From Tetradesmus obliquus (lineage: Eukaryota; Chlorophyta; Chlorophyceae; Sphaeropleales; Scenedesmaceae): 64,000 nt of DNA. Position 1 is the stretch's first letter, and every line of letters begins with the position of its first letter. The position numbers and the translations under genes are program-made. The stretch is from positions 372,001 to 436,000 of the forward strand of contig CP126196.1 of the NCBI GenBank assembly GCA_030272155.1, given 5' to 3'. The notes under the pieces are model-generated. The model was not told the origin of the DNA and searched no databases. It saw only the letters and a list, made by a program, of their open reading frames with translations. Of the stretch, positions 41,984-54,600 are shown one piece after another.

Positions 41984-43016
41984 GGGTACCCACACCGGTG
42001 TGCTTCTGCTTGCTGCACTGGGGTTGTCTGTTGCGCGGCAGGATGTTGCAAAGCGGCGACAAAGCAAATCAAGTTCTGTCTAGCAATGTATTGTCAGGTC
42101 CGTGAAAGCTGCGAGCCAGTGTAAGGATTCAGTGACACACCAGCAGCAAGAAGAGTAGCACAACCAACCCCTACGAGGGCACAGATACGCTTGAATCGAT
42201 TGCAGCACAAACTCCAAAATCAATACAGTGTCAGCTTTTGTTAGTTGTCCCAGCGCTGATCGAAGGCTTCCTGCTCTGTGAGTGCGAGAAGAGACCTGGT
42301 TTTGATTGTCGAAGCAGCCTTCACTACGCTGCCACCAATCTGCAAAGACCGAAGTGCGATATAGGTATTGCTGTCAGGCCGCCCGTGCGAGTGTGCAGGG
42401 CTGTTGGCCTGTAGCGCAGGCTGTAGCACAGCAGTACAACACCCTCCACCTGCAGCTCAGCTGTGCAGCTCAGCTGAGCTCAGTCGAGAAATGTGAGCGG
42501 CGCCACTGTCCTCGACCTGGTGGTTGATTTGCAGGGAGTGATACTGCATACTCTTCGTGTCATGGCACCGACCCTCAGGGCCTGTCCACGTTACTGGCGT
42601 TCCACTGCAGTCAAACAGACAGTGCTGACACCTCAGGCGTGAGGTGGCTGCAACAGACATCCATCGATGGGGCTCTGAGCACTGATCACCACCGCCTCAA
42701 GAGCCGGCATTTGCATGCAGTCAAATGGCTGCCAAAATCCACGTTTGCGGGCTGCAGCACATCCACTGTCTTGGGAATGTCTTACAAACATGGCTCAACT
42801 CAGCGCATTACCCGGGCGCTGCTTGCAGTCAGGTCCTGCAAAAGTAGCACTGCGCCAACCATCACCACTGCTAGCCTGTGTGTAAGTCGCGCATGGCAAT
42901 TATGCACACGTGGACCTCCACTACGCAGACCCTCAACCAGTGCGCTGCCGCAGCAGCGGCTGCTCTGCCAGGACCATACCTAATCCCAGCAGTAGCAGCT
43001 CCGCTGGCAGCAAGAA
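41984..43016. other. Intergenic region with one candidate terminal exon
   Basis: On the minus strand 42339-42241 follows a TTTGCAG acceptor and reads IGGSVVKAASTIKTRSLLAL then TEQEAFDQRWDN and stop, with a balanced composition unlike the Cys/His-rich noise frames. A tiny candidate preceding exon (DLTASSAR, near 42840) has a TTTTGCAG acceptor and a GTAATG donor in matching phase. No start exon or homologue was recognised, so this may be the 3' end of an unidentified small gene. Confidence 0.3.
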
Positions 43017-43754
43017 TCAAGCGGTAGCAGTACCAGGCGTAGCCTCGTCGGTCTTGTCACCTCCTCCACACAGACTACCACTGTTGCCGCCACTCCCACC
43101 ACTCCCGCTGCTGCTGCCGCCTACACACCCAGCCAGCCGCCCCAGCCGGCCCACTGCCTGCAGCACCACCTCAGTCCCACCCGCCCCACTGCCGCCCCTG
43201 CTGCTGCTGCCCTGCGCCTGCTGAGCCAGGCAGGACAGCAGCGCCGGCTGGTTCACCCAGCGGCGCCACGCCGCAGCCTGCAACGAGCAGCAGCAGCAGC
43301 AGCAGCCGTCAGCAGCATGCAGTGAGACAGACGGCAGGCACGATGCACACAACGCCAACACTCAGGGGGGCTTCTGGTCCAGCATTGCTTTCAGTTGTGC
43401 ATTTACCATGCCTGAAACATTCATATTACTCAGGTGCTGTTCCTTTGACGTTTGCGTTGGCTCCTGCGGTGCAGCACACTGATCTTGGAATCCGTGGCCT
43501 TCACCAGCAGTGTTGCTATCCTGCTTGCATGCTGTCAGATGCAATGCTTGTCAACAACTGCAGGCATCACGCGACCCCTTGCGTTGCTCCTGCTACACTG
43601 GAATACCTGCCAGGCCTTCGCACCTGTTCAATGTCGCCGGCCAGTGGCGGACGCTCGCGCTGCAGTGCTGCTGCCGCTGCTGTCTCATTCATGGCCCAGC
43701 CGCTGTCATCGTGCATGTCAGGGTGGGGCAGGCCAGACAGCACCACGCCTGTGC

Positions 43755-43807
<53 letters not shown>

Positions 43808-45027
43808 GGCAGGTTGTGAGGCAGTGATAGAAGCAGATGAGCTTTCAATGCCAGCCTGCAAAGGCGACGATGCTCCTATATCAGGAAAGCTGCCAACAAA
43901 ACTGCCGCCACACTGCACGCAGCGCCTGCACACGCACCAGCAATGGGGTGACCAGCCGCCACCGCAGCCGCCACCTCCTGCTGCAGCATGGCCAGCAGCT
44001 GGACCCGCCAGGCCTGCGGCCCCACTTCCCCCACACCGCCCAGTAGCAGCGGCTTCTGCAGGCGCAGCGTGTCCCGCAGGTGGCTGCGCACCCAGGCACG
44101 AGCCTGCAGGGTGTGGCACGGCAGAAGTGCAGCAGCACAGGCCACACACACCGTCACCAGGGCAACATGGTTGTACGATGGCTGGTTGCAGGCAGTGATA
44201 TGTGCGACGCTAACTCATCTGAATGCTGCGGATCAGAGTGTTTTTATTAAAGCCAGCCACGTTGGCAGCGCAGCAACTTCCTTCCTTGCAGGATCTGCTG
44301 CCAGCATATATGGCTCACCTAGTCCAGCTTGCAATCACTGCTGCAGGTCAGCCACTTGTCGGGCAGCACTGCAGCAGTGGCGATTTTCAGCTCCAGCAGC
44401 ATGTGGTGGTGCTATGGGTTTTATCATGGCTGGCTGCAGCTGTTGACATGTGAGATGCTGAACTAAGCAGCTCAAACATTATCAGCCACAAGGGCCGGCG
44501 CTTCGGCATGCTCACCCAGTCCAGCTTGCAGTCACTGCTGCAGGCCAGCCACTTGTCGGGGAAGACAGCAGCAGTGGCGATATCAAGCTCCGGCAGCATG
44601 TGGTGCTGCCAGAAGTCGGTGCCGCTGCACAGTGCCGAGTAGGCGTGTGGGGTGCGGCTGGCAGGGTCAAACAGCTGCAGGGCAGCAATACCAAGCCCAG
44701 GTGGAAGCATGGCAGCAGCAGCAGTTAGGTCGGCTGCGTGCCGGTAGGCTGCAACAGGCACGCCACGATTCATTGAAGTTGCTGGTACAACTGCGTGCGC
44801 ATGCAGGAGGGCAACCGGCTGCTTAGGTAGCTGAATACAAGCACCGCATCCATCATCAATGAACAGGGGCGGCATCATTTGCTGCAGACGTTCGCTCGCC
44901 TGTGCGTAGGGGTTGTGCTTCAGGTGGTGTGGGCTGGCAGCCCCAAAGAAGCCCTCCAGCCCTGACAGCACCAGCTGGTGGGGCGCCTTCTGGCGCAGGA
45001 AGGTGCCCATCTGCTTCAGCCAGCTCT

Positions 45028-45060
<33 letters not shown>

Positions 45061-45447
45061 ACACGAACGTGAAAGCTCATGCAGCTTGGGAGACTGCTGG
45101 AAGCCTTGAGGGATGCCTCCTACACTATCTTATACTCATGTCCAGCTACTTCACGAGTTGTCAGGCCGTGCTGGAACGAGCCTGTGGGGAGCTGCGGTGA
45201 CAGGCTTTAATTGCTGGTAGTACATAGTAGCAGTGGGGTGAAGATCAGCAACCAACCGTGCCTCACCAGCAGCGGCTCGCTGTATGGGTGTCCCGGGTGC
45301 TGTGGCGCCTCCGCCAGCTGCCAGCCAGCCACCACGGGGTCCTCCCTTAGGGGCACACCACTCAGGCTGCTGGTATGGCCGGTGATGCCCGCCATGTAGT
45401 CCAGGAACACAGACTGGTGAAGGCGAGAGGTGATGGCAGTGGCAGGT

Positions 45448-45508
<61 letters not shown>

Positions 45509-46119
45509 CATACACCAAGTGTCAGCAGCTGGGCCAGGCAATCCAGGGTCACGGATTGGGGGCAAGGGAGGTGGCAGAGGCAGGCAGGTACAGGTGGGCA
45601 GGCAGGCAAACATGCAGGCAGGCAATATGTCAAAGCTGCCCAGCAAACTGTTACTATATAGTCTGGTTGGCGGCATAGCATGGTTTGTTGCCATGCAACA
45701 ACAGGGACGCTGGCACTGCTGAGTCACCTGCAAACTGCAGGCTCGCCCTGCTGCCACTTCCATTGGCCATTGCCGCACTATGCTGCACACACTGTAGCAA
45801 CTTGCAACACCCTGCTCACCTTGACTGTGTCATTGCTGTAAAAGTCTGTCACTGTCAGGCCAGGGTCCACCCAGTCAGTGAAGGCTTTCATTCCGCCCCA
45901 GGTGTCACTGCTACCATGCGTCAGCACCAGCAGCAGCTTCATGCCGCGCAGGCCCGCCACATGCACCAACCAATCAAGGCCAGCACTGCATGCGGCAGCA
46001 GCAACAGCAGCAGCAGCAGCAGCACTGTGAGGACAATAGGTAGCAGCAGCAATAGCAGCAGCTTCATGCCGCGCAGACCAGCCACGTGCACCAGCCAGTC
46101 CAGGCCAGCACTGGCAGCA

Positions 46120-46169
<50 letters not shown>

Positions 46170-46970
46170 CAAGCATACGTGTGAGGTACCCAGTCTATCC
46201 AAACTAACACGGCATGCAATTCACAACCAGCATTCCGTTGACCGCACAAGAGCAGCACTGTGCGTGAAACGCACCTGTCAAGTTATTGGCTCAGGGGCTG
46301 GCTGACCAGCAAAGCAACCTGCATTAGCGCCAGCCGATGCGGACAGCATCCAACAGCGCGTACAGGCATGCGCTACACTTGTTACTGCAGCAGCAAACCA
46401 CACACAAGCAACAGACATGCTTCACCAACCCACAAGCAGACAACTGCTGCGCTTCACACTCCGTCCAAGCAGCAGTCCCTGCCTCACCTCATGACTGTTG
46501 CATTCAGGATGCCAGGAGCAGGCTGCATCGCCAGCCGCCACTCACCATGCTGCCCTGCACCACCCTGCTGCTGCTGCTGCCGTTGCTGCTGCTGCTCTGC
46601 TTCTGCATCTGCTTCCTGCTGCCCTGCACCACCCTGCTGCTGCTGCTGCTTTGCTTTTGCACCTGCTTCCTGCTGCCATGCAGGCCTCACAGCAGACCCA
46701 ACACCAGGCATTCCACCATCCGCAAAAGCCCAAACCCTCATCGTGTTGAGCCCTAAACCCTTGGCTGTATCCATCAGCTCCAGCAGCTGGTAGCGTTTGT
46801 GTTCCTGCACTGCCAGCTGCAGTGCATGAGGCACATCAAATCCCATCATGAGCCAGGGTTTACCGTTCAGGTGGAGCCTTAAACCGCTGCCGGGGCTGCG
46901 CCTGACGTAGCTCAGCATATTGACCTCAACCTGGTCTAGTGAGGCGCTGGAATTCACAGGCTGCTGGTTG

Positions 46971-47021
<51 letters not shown>

Positions 47022-47433
47022 CTGCCAGTGTTGGGGAGCCCTGCTGCAGTGCCAATGGCATCAGCCTGACTCGTGCCCTGCACAGGCATATCCACAGCCG
47101 CTCCCAGAGGTGGACCTGGCAGCACAGCAGCAGCACTGGCAGCAGCAGCGGCAGCAGCATGCGCCGCAGCCTGTGCTGCTGCTGCCACAGCCTGCTTGGC
47201 AGCAGCTTCTGCCAGCACGGCCTTGGCTGCGTGCCAGCGCTGCAGTGCTGCTGGGTGTGTGGTGTTGAGCTTGGGTGGCCCTGGCATGCTTTGCAGCTGG
47301 TCTCTATAACCCACCAGGTTGATCCATTTGTGCTGTGGCTGCACAGCCTCAGGACCCTTCTGCTCATTGCTGCTGCTGCTGCTGCTGCTGCTGCCTCGAG
47401 TGCTGTCAAAGATGCTGGCATCACCCCTGTCAG

Positions 47434-47474
<41 letters not shown>

Positions 47475-48557
47475 GTGGTGGTGGTTTTGCTGGCTGCCAG
47501 TGCTGCTGCAGCTGCTGCGCTGATGGTGCCGATGGTGAAGTTTCTGGCCAGCATCTCACTGCGCCAGACGTGGAAGGCCTGGCCAGGCACTGCAACACAG
47601 CAGCCAGCACGATGAAAGCCTTAGGTGAGAGCACCATGCATGTGCACACAGCACTGTCAGCACCATGCTGCGCCAGTCGTGGAAGGCCTGGCCAGGTACT
47701 GCAACTGAAAACAAGACAGAGTGAAAGCAGGGAGAAGGTTGTTAGGTTTTAGGTGCAAGCAGCACCATGCATGCAGAACACAGGGCTGTCAGCACCATCC
47801 TGCAGCGAGGCCTGACACCAAGGCATGCACACGCTGCAGCAAGGCATGCGCAACAGTGCTGCGTTCATTTCGGTGGGTGTGCTGGCCTGCACTGATCATG
47901 CCTGCGGGCCACACTGTGGCAACATGCACACGATCCAACGCCTGCAACAAGTAGCCTTTTCAGACTGCTACCGAACGTAGTAGTACTCGCACGATCCTAA
48001 TCAAAAAGTTTTGCGGCAGCTGACACAGCAGCGCACAGTCTGCAGTGCCTCCTTAAGCTAGCAGCTGCTGCTCAGCTGGCTGATTACTAAAAACCTTGAA
48101 AAACCAAGAAATAAAAATAAATAATAAGCGTCCAGCAGGCCTGGCAGCAGGCTGACTGCAGTGGAGCCAAGGCAGCGCTACCGGCAGCTGCCAGCTTCTG
48201 CACTGCAGTAGGCTTTCAATCTAGCCCACCCACCCCCTGTAATTAGGTATGCCTGACCTCAACAGCTTCGGCGCCAAGGCAGGGCATGGCCATCTCACCT
48301 GACTGCAGCAGCTGCCTCTGTGGAGCGGCACCCGCCGTGCTGCCCAGAGCAGCGGATGTGCTGCCGCCTGCACTCAGAGTTGCTGCTGTAGCTGCGTTGT
48401 TATGCGACAGCAGCATTAGCAGCATAACCGGCCATACATTGCAGGTGCAGCCGCTGCTGCGCAAGCGGCGTACTAATAGCCATCTGAAAGCTGTGTAGGA
48501 TGCTGCTGCTGCTTCTGCGACTGGCAGACTGCAGCGCAGTTGGGACATCTGGCGCAT
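43017..48557 (-). CDS. GH5 (mannanase-type) glycoside hydrolase-like protein with altered active-site motifs
   Basis: Eight phase-compatible exons: 48557-48299, 47589-46488, 45985-45820, 45413-45267, 45025-44516, 44103-43938, 43748-43624, 43277-43017; 911 residues. Residues ~41-60 (VWPVMLLMLL and on) look like a signal anchor, suggesting the secretory pathway. After a Ser/Ala/Gln-rich region come GH5 subfamily 7-like blocks: LNGKPWLMMGFDV, GLGLNTMRVWAFADGG, LRGMKLLLVLTHGSSDTWGG, REDPVVAGWQLAEAPQ, LVLSGLEGFFGAASP, DIATAAVFPDKWL, LQKPLLLGGVGEVG and GHPIAGVVLSG. The enzyme's WELxNEP acid/base motif here reads WQLAEAP and the conserved HxYPDxW block reads AVFPDKW; the nucleophile may be the Glu of GEVG. 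Low-complexity inserts make it about twice the usual length. It may be an inactive or repurposed mannan-binding protein. Its introns hold several exon-edge copies. Confidence 0.86.
43757..43804 (+). repeat. (CAG)n tract at a GH5 3' splice site
   Basis: About sixteen CAG units; on the sense strand this is (CTG)n running to within a few bases of the acceptor of exon 7. Confidence 0.92.
44310..44612 (-). repeat. Duplicated end of GH5 exon 5 with donor
   Basis: The exon end at about 44516-44612 (DIATAAVFPDKWL to KLDW, donor GTGAGC) is repeated downstream in the transcript at 44310-44415 as KIATAAVLPDKWLTCSSDCK, followed by a stop before the matching GTGAGC. This copies an exon 3' edge with its 5' splice site. 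Confidence 0.9.
45450..45510 (+). repeat. (GGCA)n microsatellite
   Basis: About fifteen uninterrupted AGGC units in intron 3 of the GH5 gene; shorter GGCAGGCA patches follow to 45622. Confidence 0.95.
45928..46165 (-). repeat. Duplicated start of GH5 exon 3 with CAG tract
   Basis: The true exon start (about 45928-45985: AGLDWLVHVAGLRGMKLLL after GCATGCAG) is repeated at about 46057-46115 (AGLDWLVHVAGLRGMKLLL after CTGCCAG) with its adjoining CAG tract to 46165. A further, very diverged trace may lie at 46170-46235. Confidence 0.9.
47560..47707 (-). repeat. Duplicated start of GH5 exon 2
   Basis: CCTGGCCAGGCCTTCCACG and TGGCGCAG plus the GTTGCAG acceptor occur at the true exon edge (47560-47597) and again at 47668-47707, upstream in the transcript. 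Confidence 0.9.
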
Positions 48558-49213
48558 TAGCTGGAGCGCTAAGGAAGAGCACTTATGCAGTTGCAGGATG
48601 CTGGTGTAGAGCTTGCTGCAGCGGTGAAGTTGCTGCTTACTGTTGTCAGCATGTGACCTGCTCTGCCCGGGCAGGTGTTGTGGTTGGCCTGTCCAAGAGC
48701 AGAGTCGCCCACTCTCTGTCTGATGTTAGGCTGGTCTGTCTGCCTGGTCAGTTGAACTGCACAAAACAGCGCTGATAAATAAGACTCGGCAGCTCAACGG
48801 TCCTACACAGACACGGATGTCTAGCACTTGGCAGTTGTGTTGGCACAAGTGCTGCTCGTTCACTGCCCTGCTGTTGCCAGCGCTGGCAGTGGTACAACAA
48901 GCCACAGCATCAGTTCATAAGCGTGAAATAAGAGACTGCAGCCAAGCAAACGTTGTGTGGCAACACAGTAGGTAACAGAACTGGCGTGCGCGACAGTTTT
49001 CCTCACCCGACCGCGCAAGGCACGGCGCAATGCTGAACAAGAAACTTTGAATGAAAACCAAACGATCGTCTTTGCTTCCGTTTGTTCCTAAGCCATTTTG
49101 ACGCAGTTTGACAGACCGAGGCTCGACTTTGTGCACATGACGCTACATTGGACCCTCGCAGGAGGTTCACAGTTGTGGTCCGGCTGCGTTGACCTGCGTT
49201 GACGCACGCTTAC

Positions 49214-49244
<31 letters not shown>

Positions 49245-49433
49245 CTACGCGAGGCTAAGGTGCACCCCCGGCTGCCAGGGACGCGGAAGCCTGCGTAAAT
49301 TAAGGAACGAGGGTAGGCTTGCCGTCGCCGGCTCCGTACCCCCTACCCCTCCACCAGGTGACCATGCGGCCCCCTGGAGAGGTTTATGCTGACCAAGGTA
49401 GGCATCCTTGGTCAGCCCCATCAGGGAACCAGT
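48558..49433. other. Intergenic region upstream of GH5 with GA microsatellite
   Basis: It should contain the GH5 promoter. A (GA)n run at 49215-49243 lies near the 3' end of the minus-strand LINE and could be part of its tail. No gene is supported. Confidence 0.5.
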
Positions 49434-51540
49434 TTAGCTTTTCCGTCGTTTGACGTGTTTGCGGTGGCTTGGTGCCTTGATTGCCCTCTTCATGTTCGCT
49501 CTCTTGTTTTTGCTGCAGTTGTTGAACTTCAGGTGGCCCAGGTGTTTGAGCAGTGCCCCGCGCTGCTTCCATCTCCTTTCCATGCCATTTATGGCAATGT
49601 AATGTAGGTCACGCAGCAGCTTCTTGAGCGCGGATCCCTTGACCCCCAAGTTTGTCATCTGTTGTTCTGTCTCCGTAAAAATTACACCGGTGACTCCCAG
49701 CAAGATAGTGACCTGCCGTACACTGGGTCGCAAGTAGTCCGTATCCGAGATCGCGGCACACATGCTGGTCATCTCTTGATGGCCTTGTGCGTCTGGTTCG
49801 GTTTGGGCGGAGGCACCGCTGATGCTGGTACATAGGTGTTCATGTTGCTGGGTTGCTTTGGCATGTTGTGTGCTTCGAAGCACTCTAGAATTCTCTCTAG
49901 AATTCTATCAGTGTCCCTGCAATATTTGATTTCCACCACCGTGAAATCGTTGTGTTGATGATTATACATCAGGGCATCCGGCACACTGTGTTGGTTGATT
50001 AGGGCGCGCTGCACTGCGAGGGGAACCGCCTCCAAGTATCCGTTGGCGAAGTCCTCATCAGTAAATCTTCTGCGGGTAGTCAGAGTGGTGCCATTGCGAG
50101 TGAGCTCCTCTTTGCTGCTTCTTTTGTGTACGCCAACATCCGATGTAACCAGGTCTCCACCTCTATCACCGTGTAGAATAGCCTTCACTATGGCGGTTCC
50201 CGCGTCGTTGTGTCGCAGTGTCACTGTTTGTGACAGCGCTGGGCAGCCGCTGACGGCATGGTGCCCTCCATCCTCTCTGCCGCACAGCAGGCACAGGCTG
50301 CTGGTGTTGCCTGTTTTGTCCCATCTGCTCAGCAGTTTCTGGGTGGGTACCTGCCCATAACGGGCTTGCAGCGGCAGCCGTTTTGTCTGCTGTGGCAGCT
50401 TGGGGTCGTTTATGAACAAGTGGCTGTACTCATGGTTCATGCCCGGGCATGCAGCCTCCCAGCTTCTGAAGTATATGGATTCCTGGTTTGAGGATCCCAG
50501 TTCTCCCGTTGTCAGCGCTATCTGCGCGAGAGTTTCACTCATACTGGCCAGTGGCACTAACCGGGTATGCTGCTCTGCTCCGATGAGGATTCCGCCAAGT
50601 TCTCTGTGTGAGGCCATACCATATTGTTCCTATCATTACTCGGGTGGCTAAAGGTGCGAGTGTCCCGTGGTGGCGTGTCACCCTTGGCCACGCTGCCAGC
50701 CGCCCGATCTGCCTCTTCGTTGCCCACTATGCCGATGTGGCTGATCACCTTCCACAGGTGGACCGTTCCCTCATGTGCGGCGACCGTGTTTGCAATGCTT
50801 TTGATGAGTGCAAAGTGCCGATGCTCTAGCATGTCTTGTGGTCTCGTGTTTGCTTTGAAGATTTGCCTGATACTGCCCATGGGCCCATGGGCCTGGCGCC
50901 AGGCTGTCCGTGGCGATGTGCAGCACGTCTGTGCGTGCCATGTGTTGGTCTGCCGCCTCAAAAGCTACGGATATGGCTGCCAGTTCGGCTCTGTTGATTG
51001 TATCTACATGTTGTTCTGAGGTGCAGCAGTTGATTGGGATGGTCACGGGCACACGCCCGGTGAGTGGGTCGGCGGGAATGTGCACAGCCGCTCCTATGCC
51101 AGGTCCTTTTTGCTTTCGGTCTTTGGGTAATACACTACCTTCCGTGTAAATGAACTCCCTCCAGTCATGTTTGAGGGCTGGTATTGTTCCCTGCAGTGTT
51201 TTCATCAGTACGATTGCCTCCTGTACTGCCCGTCGAGTTTGGTCTCCCGGACAGGCCTCGCTCGTTGTCTGATGGCCTTGAATGACACTCGACGCGCCAG
51301 GAGTGTCTGTGGTGCGTGCCTCCTGGTCATGTTGTCCTTTGTGAGTGTGACCTCTTGTCAGATTGAGAAGCCTGTCGAGTCCAGGCATGTGGTGTCGAGT
51401 CCAGGCATGTTTGAGGGCACGCTTACAATACGCGATACTTTCAGAATCACGCCAGTGTCAGTGCAAGCAGCGCAGGCAACGCAACAACTCCCAGCTGTCC
51501 ATCAGGGTGAGTCATGTACCACATGTGCCTGACAGTGCAA
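49434..51540 (-). mobile_element. 5'-truncated LINE-type retrotransposon remnant with RNase H domain
   Basis: Four overlapping minus-strand frames together cover the end of a non-LTR ORF2. 51388-50771 has RNase H motifs EFIYTEGS, NRAELAAI and HIATDS. 50961-50557 continues it with SHIGIVGNEEADRAAG. 50617-49769 has a zinc knuckle LCLLCGREDGGHHAVSGCP. 49883-49434 has VRQVTILLGVTGVIF and a basic C-terminus (KHVKRRKS). The pieces require at least three frameshifts, near 50900, 50590 and 49800. The endonuclease and reverse transcriptase that should precede RNase H are absent, so the copy is 5'-truncated near 51400-51540. It cannot be autonomous. RNase H residue 1 is Glu (YTEGS) where Asp is usual. 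Confidence 0.85.
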
Positions 51541-51549
51541 ATCAAGCAA

Positions 51550-51605
51550 TCATCATCATCATGTTACCATTTAAGCCATAGCAACGTCGCCATCGGCCCC
51601 GCGCC
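51550..51605 (-). repeat. Short dispersed repeat ending in (ATG)n, copy 2
   Basis: On the minus strand it contains GGGCCGATGGCG, GGCTTAAATGGTAACATGAT and GATGATGAT, matching 56359-56413 over about 55 bases with few differences and the core of 18061-18111. Confidence 0.75.
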
Positions 51606-54600
51606 CCACAGGAGCGGCTGAATGAACAGGCGAAGGGGGCAAATCAAGCAATGTTACATGACAGCCACAGCCGACCAAACACGAGCAAATGGATCTCTAG
51701 ATATGCAAACCACGCACTTGTGGACCCACAACGTAATGCCGCTTCAACGCCAGCATATGCAAAGTGCAAATGCTGAACGGCACCTGCTACTAGTAGCAGT
51801 ACTGCGGCAGAGCGTGTGGTCTTGGGTGTACGCAATGAGCACTGAATAAATCATCAACAATCAGTCCCCGCTACCGCAGCTGCACAACATTAACAACACA
51901 GGTAAAGCGGACTCAGCAGAGACTGTTGCAGCCAGCAGCACATATGCATGCCACAAGCAGTCGCTGTGCCATTGTGGCTCACACTCCGCCACCCAAATTT
52001 CATCACAGGTGCAGCTGTCAGGTTGCTCACGCAGAGCCCTGTTGCCAAACATGCAGCTGCCAGCAAGGGGCTAACTCACACTGTGCTAGCTCACCCACCC
52101 ACTGTGAGCTACTAGCCCATGGCCACCCACCCAAACATAGGGTGCCATTAGTATGCATTGCACATCTGTCTGCAGCTGGGTGGCCCTGCCTGCCATGAAC
52201 ATGATGTACACACAGGCCACCAGACAGCCAGCTGCCTCTCCCTGAAACCGCACGAAGGCGTCATAATCGCACACAAGTTTCCAAAGAATCGGCAGAAGTC
52301 GCAAGATAGCGAGGCACTGCTCAGCGATCCGGCTGCATAGCACAGCGTCAAGGAGGTGCGTTGTGCAGCCAAGACAGTTGTGGTGCTGCCATGCAAACGA
52401 ACCTCTCAACCTGGCCCCACCACATGTTCTCTAAGTTGTCAGCAACAGCACCATCTGTACTCACAAAGCCTCAGTACTAGAGGTTGACAGTGTTCCAGTG
52501 TGGTGCACCCAAGCATCACAACCAAGGCCGGACATGCTCACATGCCCATGATGCTCGCAAAAGAGGCTGCACAAGCACACAACTCACCACAGAAGCTGCA
52601 CACATGGCCATGATACACACTGTGGAGCTGAAAACTGGTATGACCCTTTCCAGCTCTTGCTGTGAGCCCCTGGCTGACACCATCACGCCAGCACCAGTTT
52701 GTAACACAATGACCGCCTGTTGAAATGTAAGCCTTCAGTATAGCATCGCATGCCTAGTCACCACTTCAATGCTCTTTCCACGCAGCGATCAGCAGTGCCC
52801 TCAGCATGCACATGGTATACGTGTCCGGATGTGGATGCTAACATGCAGCAGGCTGTTTCTGAAAGTCCTCGAGTCAGCCCTGCAGAAGCGAGCGCAGGTG
52901 GATGACACAGACATTCACGCCATGTTGCGCTTATCTCTGCAACAGCGGTTGATCAGGCGATGCGCAAGTTCACCAAGTAACGTCTAACGCATGGGTGACG
53001 ACAGCAATTAGTGTAGTACAATCGTTGCTGATATCGCCCCGTTCCGCAGCATGTGAAGGATATTGATGCACCTGCCCAGACACCACTGACCACACAGGAC
53101 GCTGCCATTGACCAGGCAGCAGCACATGCAGCCTGTTCTCAAAAAACACACACACACACCACTGCTGCAAGAAGCTCGCCATGCAGTGCTGGCCACCGAC
53201 TCGCTGCATCAAGGCCTCAGGGCTGGCGATAGAGAAAACAAACCCTGATATCCTTGCACAGCATAGCAAAGCGCCGCCACGTTGCACCACACCCAGAAAC
53301 AGCACGGGAGCACCCACATGAAACAGCACCGGAGCACCATCACACCCTCACATCACACAATGCAGCCACATGCCATGCCGTCAGCCTGCAGCGCACCCTA
53401 ACTGTGATGGCGCCATTCCATGCAGGCACGCCCTGCCGACACATGCACGACCGTTCACAGATGCCTCAACAGGGCAGCTGTTACGTACAGGGCAGCTGTT
53501 ATCCCTCGGCAACTGTTGCAGCAGTTTTTACGCCGCTATGTGACTGGCGCTGAGCGCGCCAGCACTACCGTTGTGGTGCCGCTAGACTGACGCATAGATA
53601 GAAAGCCCTGACCCAGTGTATGCACTCAATTCTGCAAGTAAACCACGCAAAAGCTAATTGAATCTGGCTGCAGCTGACAGCTGCCAGGGCAACACTCACA
53701 CAACAGTTGCGTGCACTGCTAGCGACATCAGCAAGTGACGTTGGCGTGGCCGCCATCAGCAAACAATCAGCCGCATGAGACACTGATGTACCAAGGAAGA
53801 TAATAACCTCAAGCGACGCGATCCCCACAGCAAGCTCAATGGCATATTCATAATCTACTGACCCAGGTCAGGCCAATTGTCCGGACCCGATTGAATCCTG
53901 CTGCCCCTTCAACAAGCAGGCAGGCAACCCATCCTCGCAGCACAGCCCCATACTGCGCTTCAGGGACAGATATCTGCACTGCCACTTGGGAGCAAGCTCT
54001 GAGGCCCAGAGCCACATCAATGCAATAGCCACCACTGGAGATTGCAGACACACAAATCAGCTCCAAAGCTCACCGGCAAATCAAGCAAATTGTGGCACAT
54101 TGTGGCACCGACCGAGCAGCATGCTACGTTGCAGACAAACGCTGAAAACCCCTTTGAACACACCGCCGGCCAACTGCCAATCTACCCACAGGCCTCCTGA
54201 GACCCGTAACACAGCCTCTTACAGCACCAGTAGCTGCTGCTTGCAAGCATGCGGGTCCAACGTTAGACAGCACCAACCACATCAACATGTACAGTCACCA
54301 AGGGCATGCATTTTACAGCTATGACGTGCGCACGGGTCAGGCTGTGCACAACAGGTGCTTCGCAACGAGCGCTAGCGCTGCTGCCCCTTGCAACACCGCC
54401 AGTGTGGTACACCCTGCCGGCTGTGCATAAGGAGGGCACATCTGCCATGCAGCGAGCAGCCAGCGCCGACCAAGCAAAGTAACCACAATACCACCAGTAC
54501 TAGCAATCTGTTCCCGGCAGCTGCAGCACCTGCAGCAGGAGCAGCCTAGTATGTGCGTGGCATGGTAGGTCAGCCGGTGCAGGGAGTGACAGATCCGATC

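Noticed and set aside
41788..42105. Plus-strand frames over the OPR/RAP first exon
   Set aside because: They are antisense shadows of the transit-peptide and RGG region.
42457..42660. Minus-strand frame reading CQHCLFDCSGTPVTWTGPEG
   Set aside because: It has a TTGCAG acceptor, but the composition is noise-like, and no donor or matching exon was found.
49215..49243. CRISPR-like or regulatory array
   Set aside because: It is a simple (GA)n microsatellite without spacers. No CRISPR array or prokaryotic feature was seen anywhere in the window.
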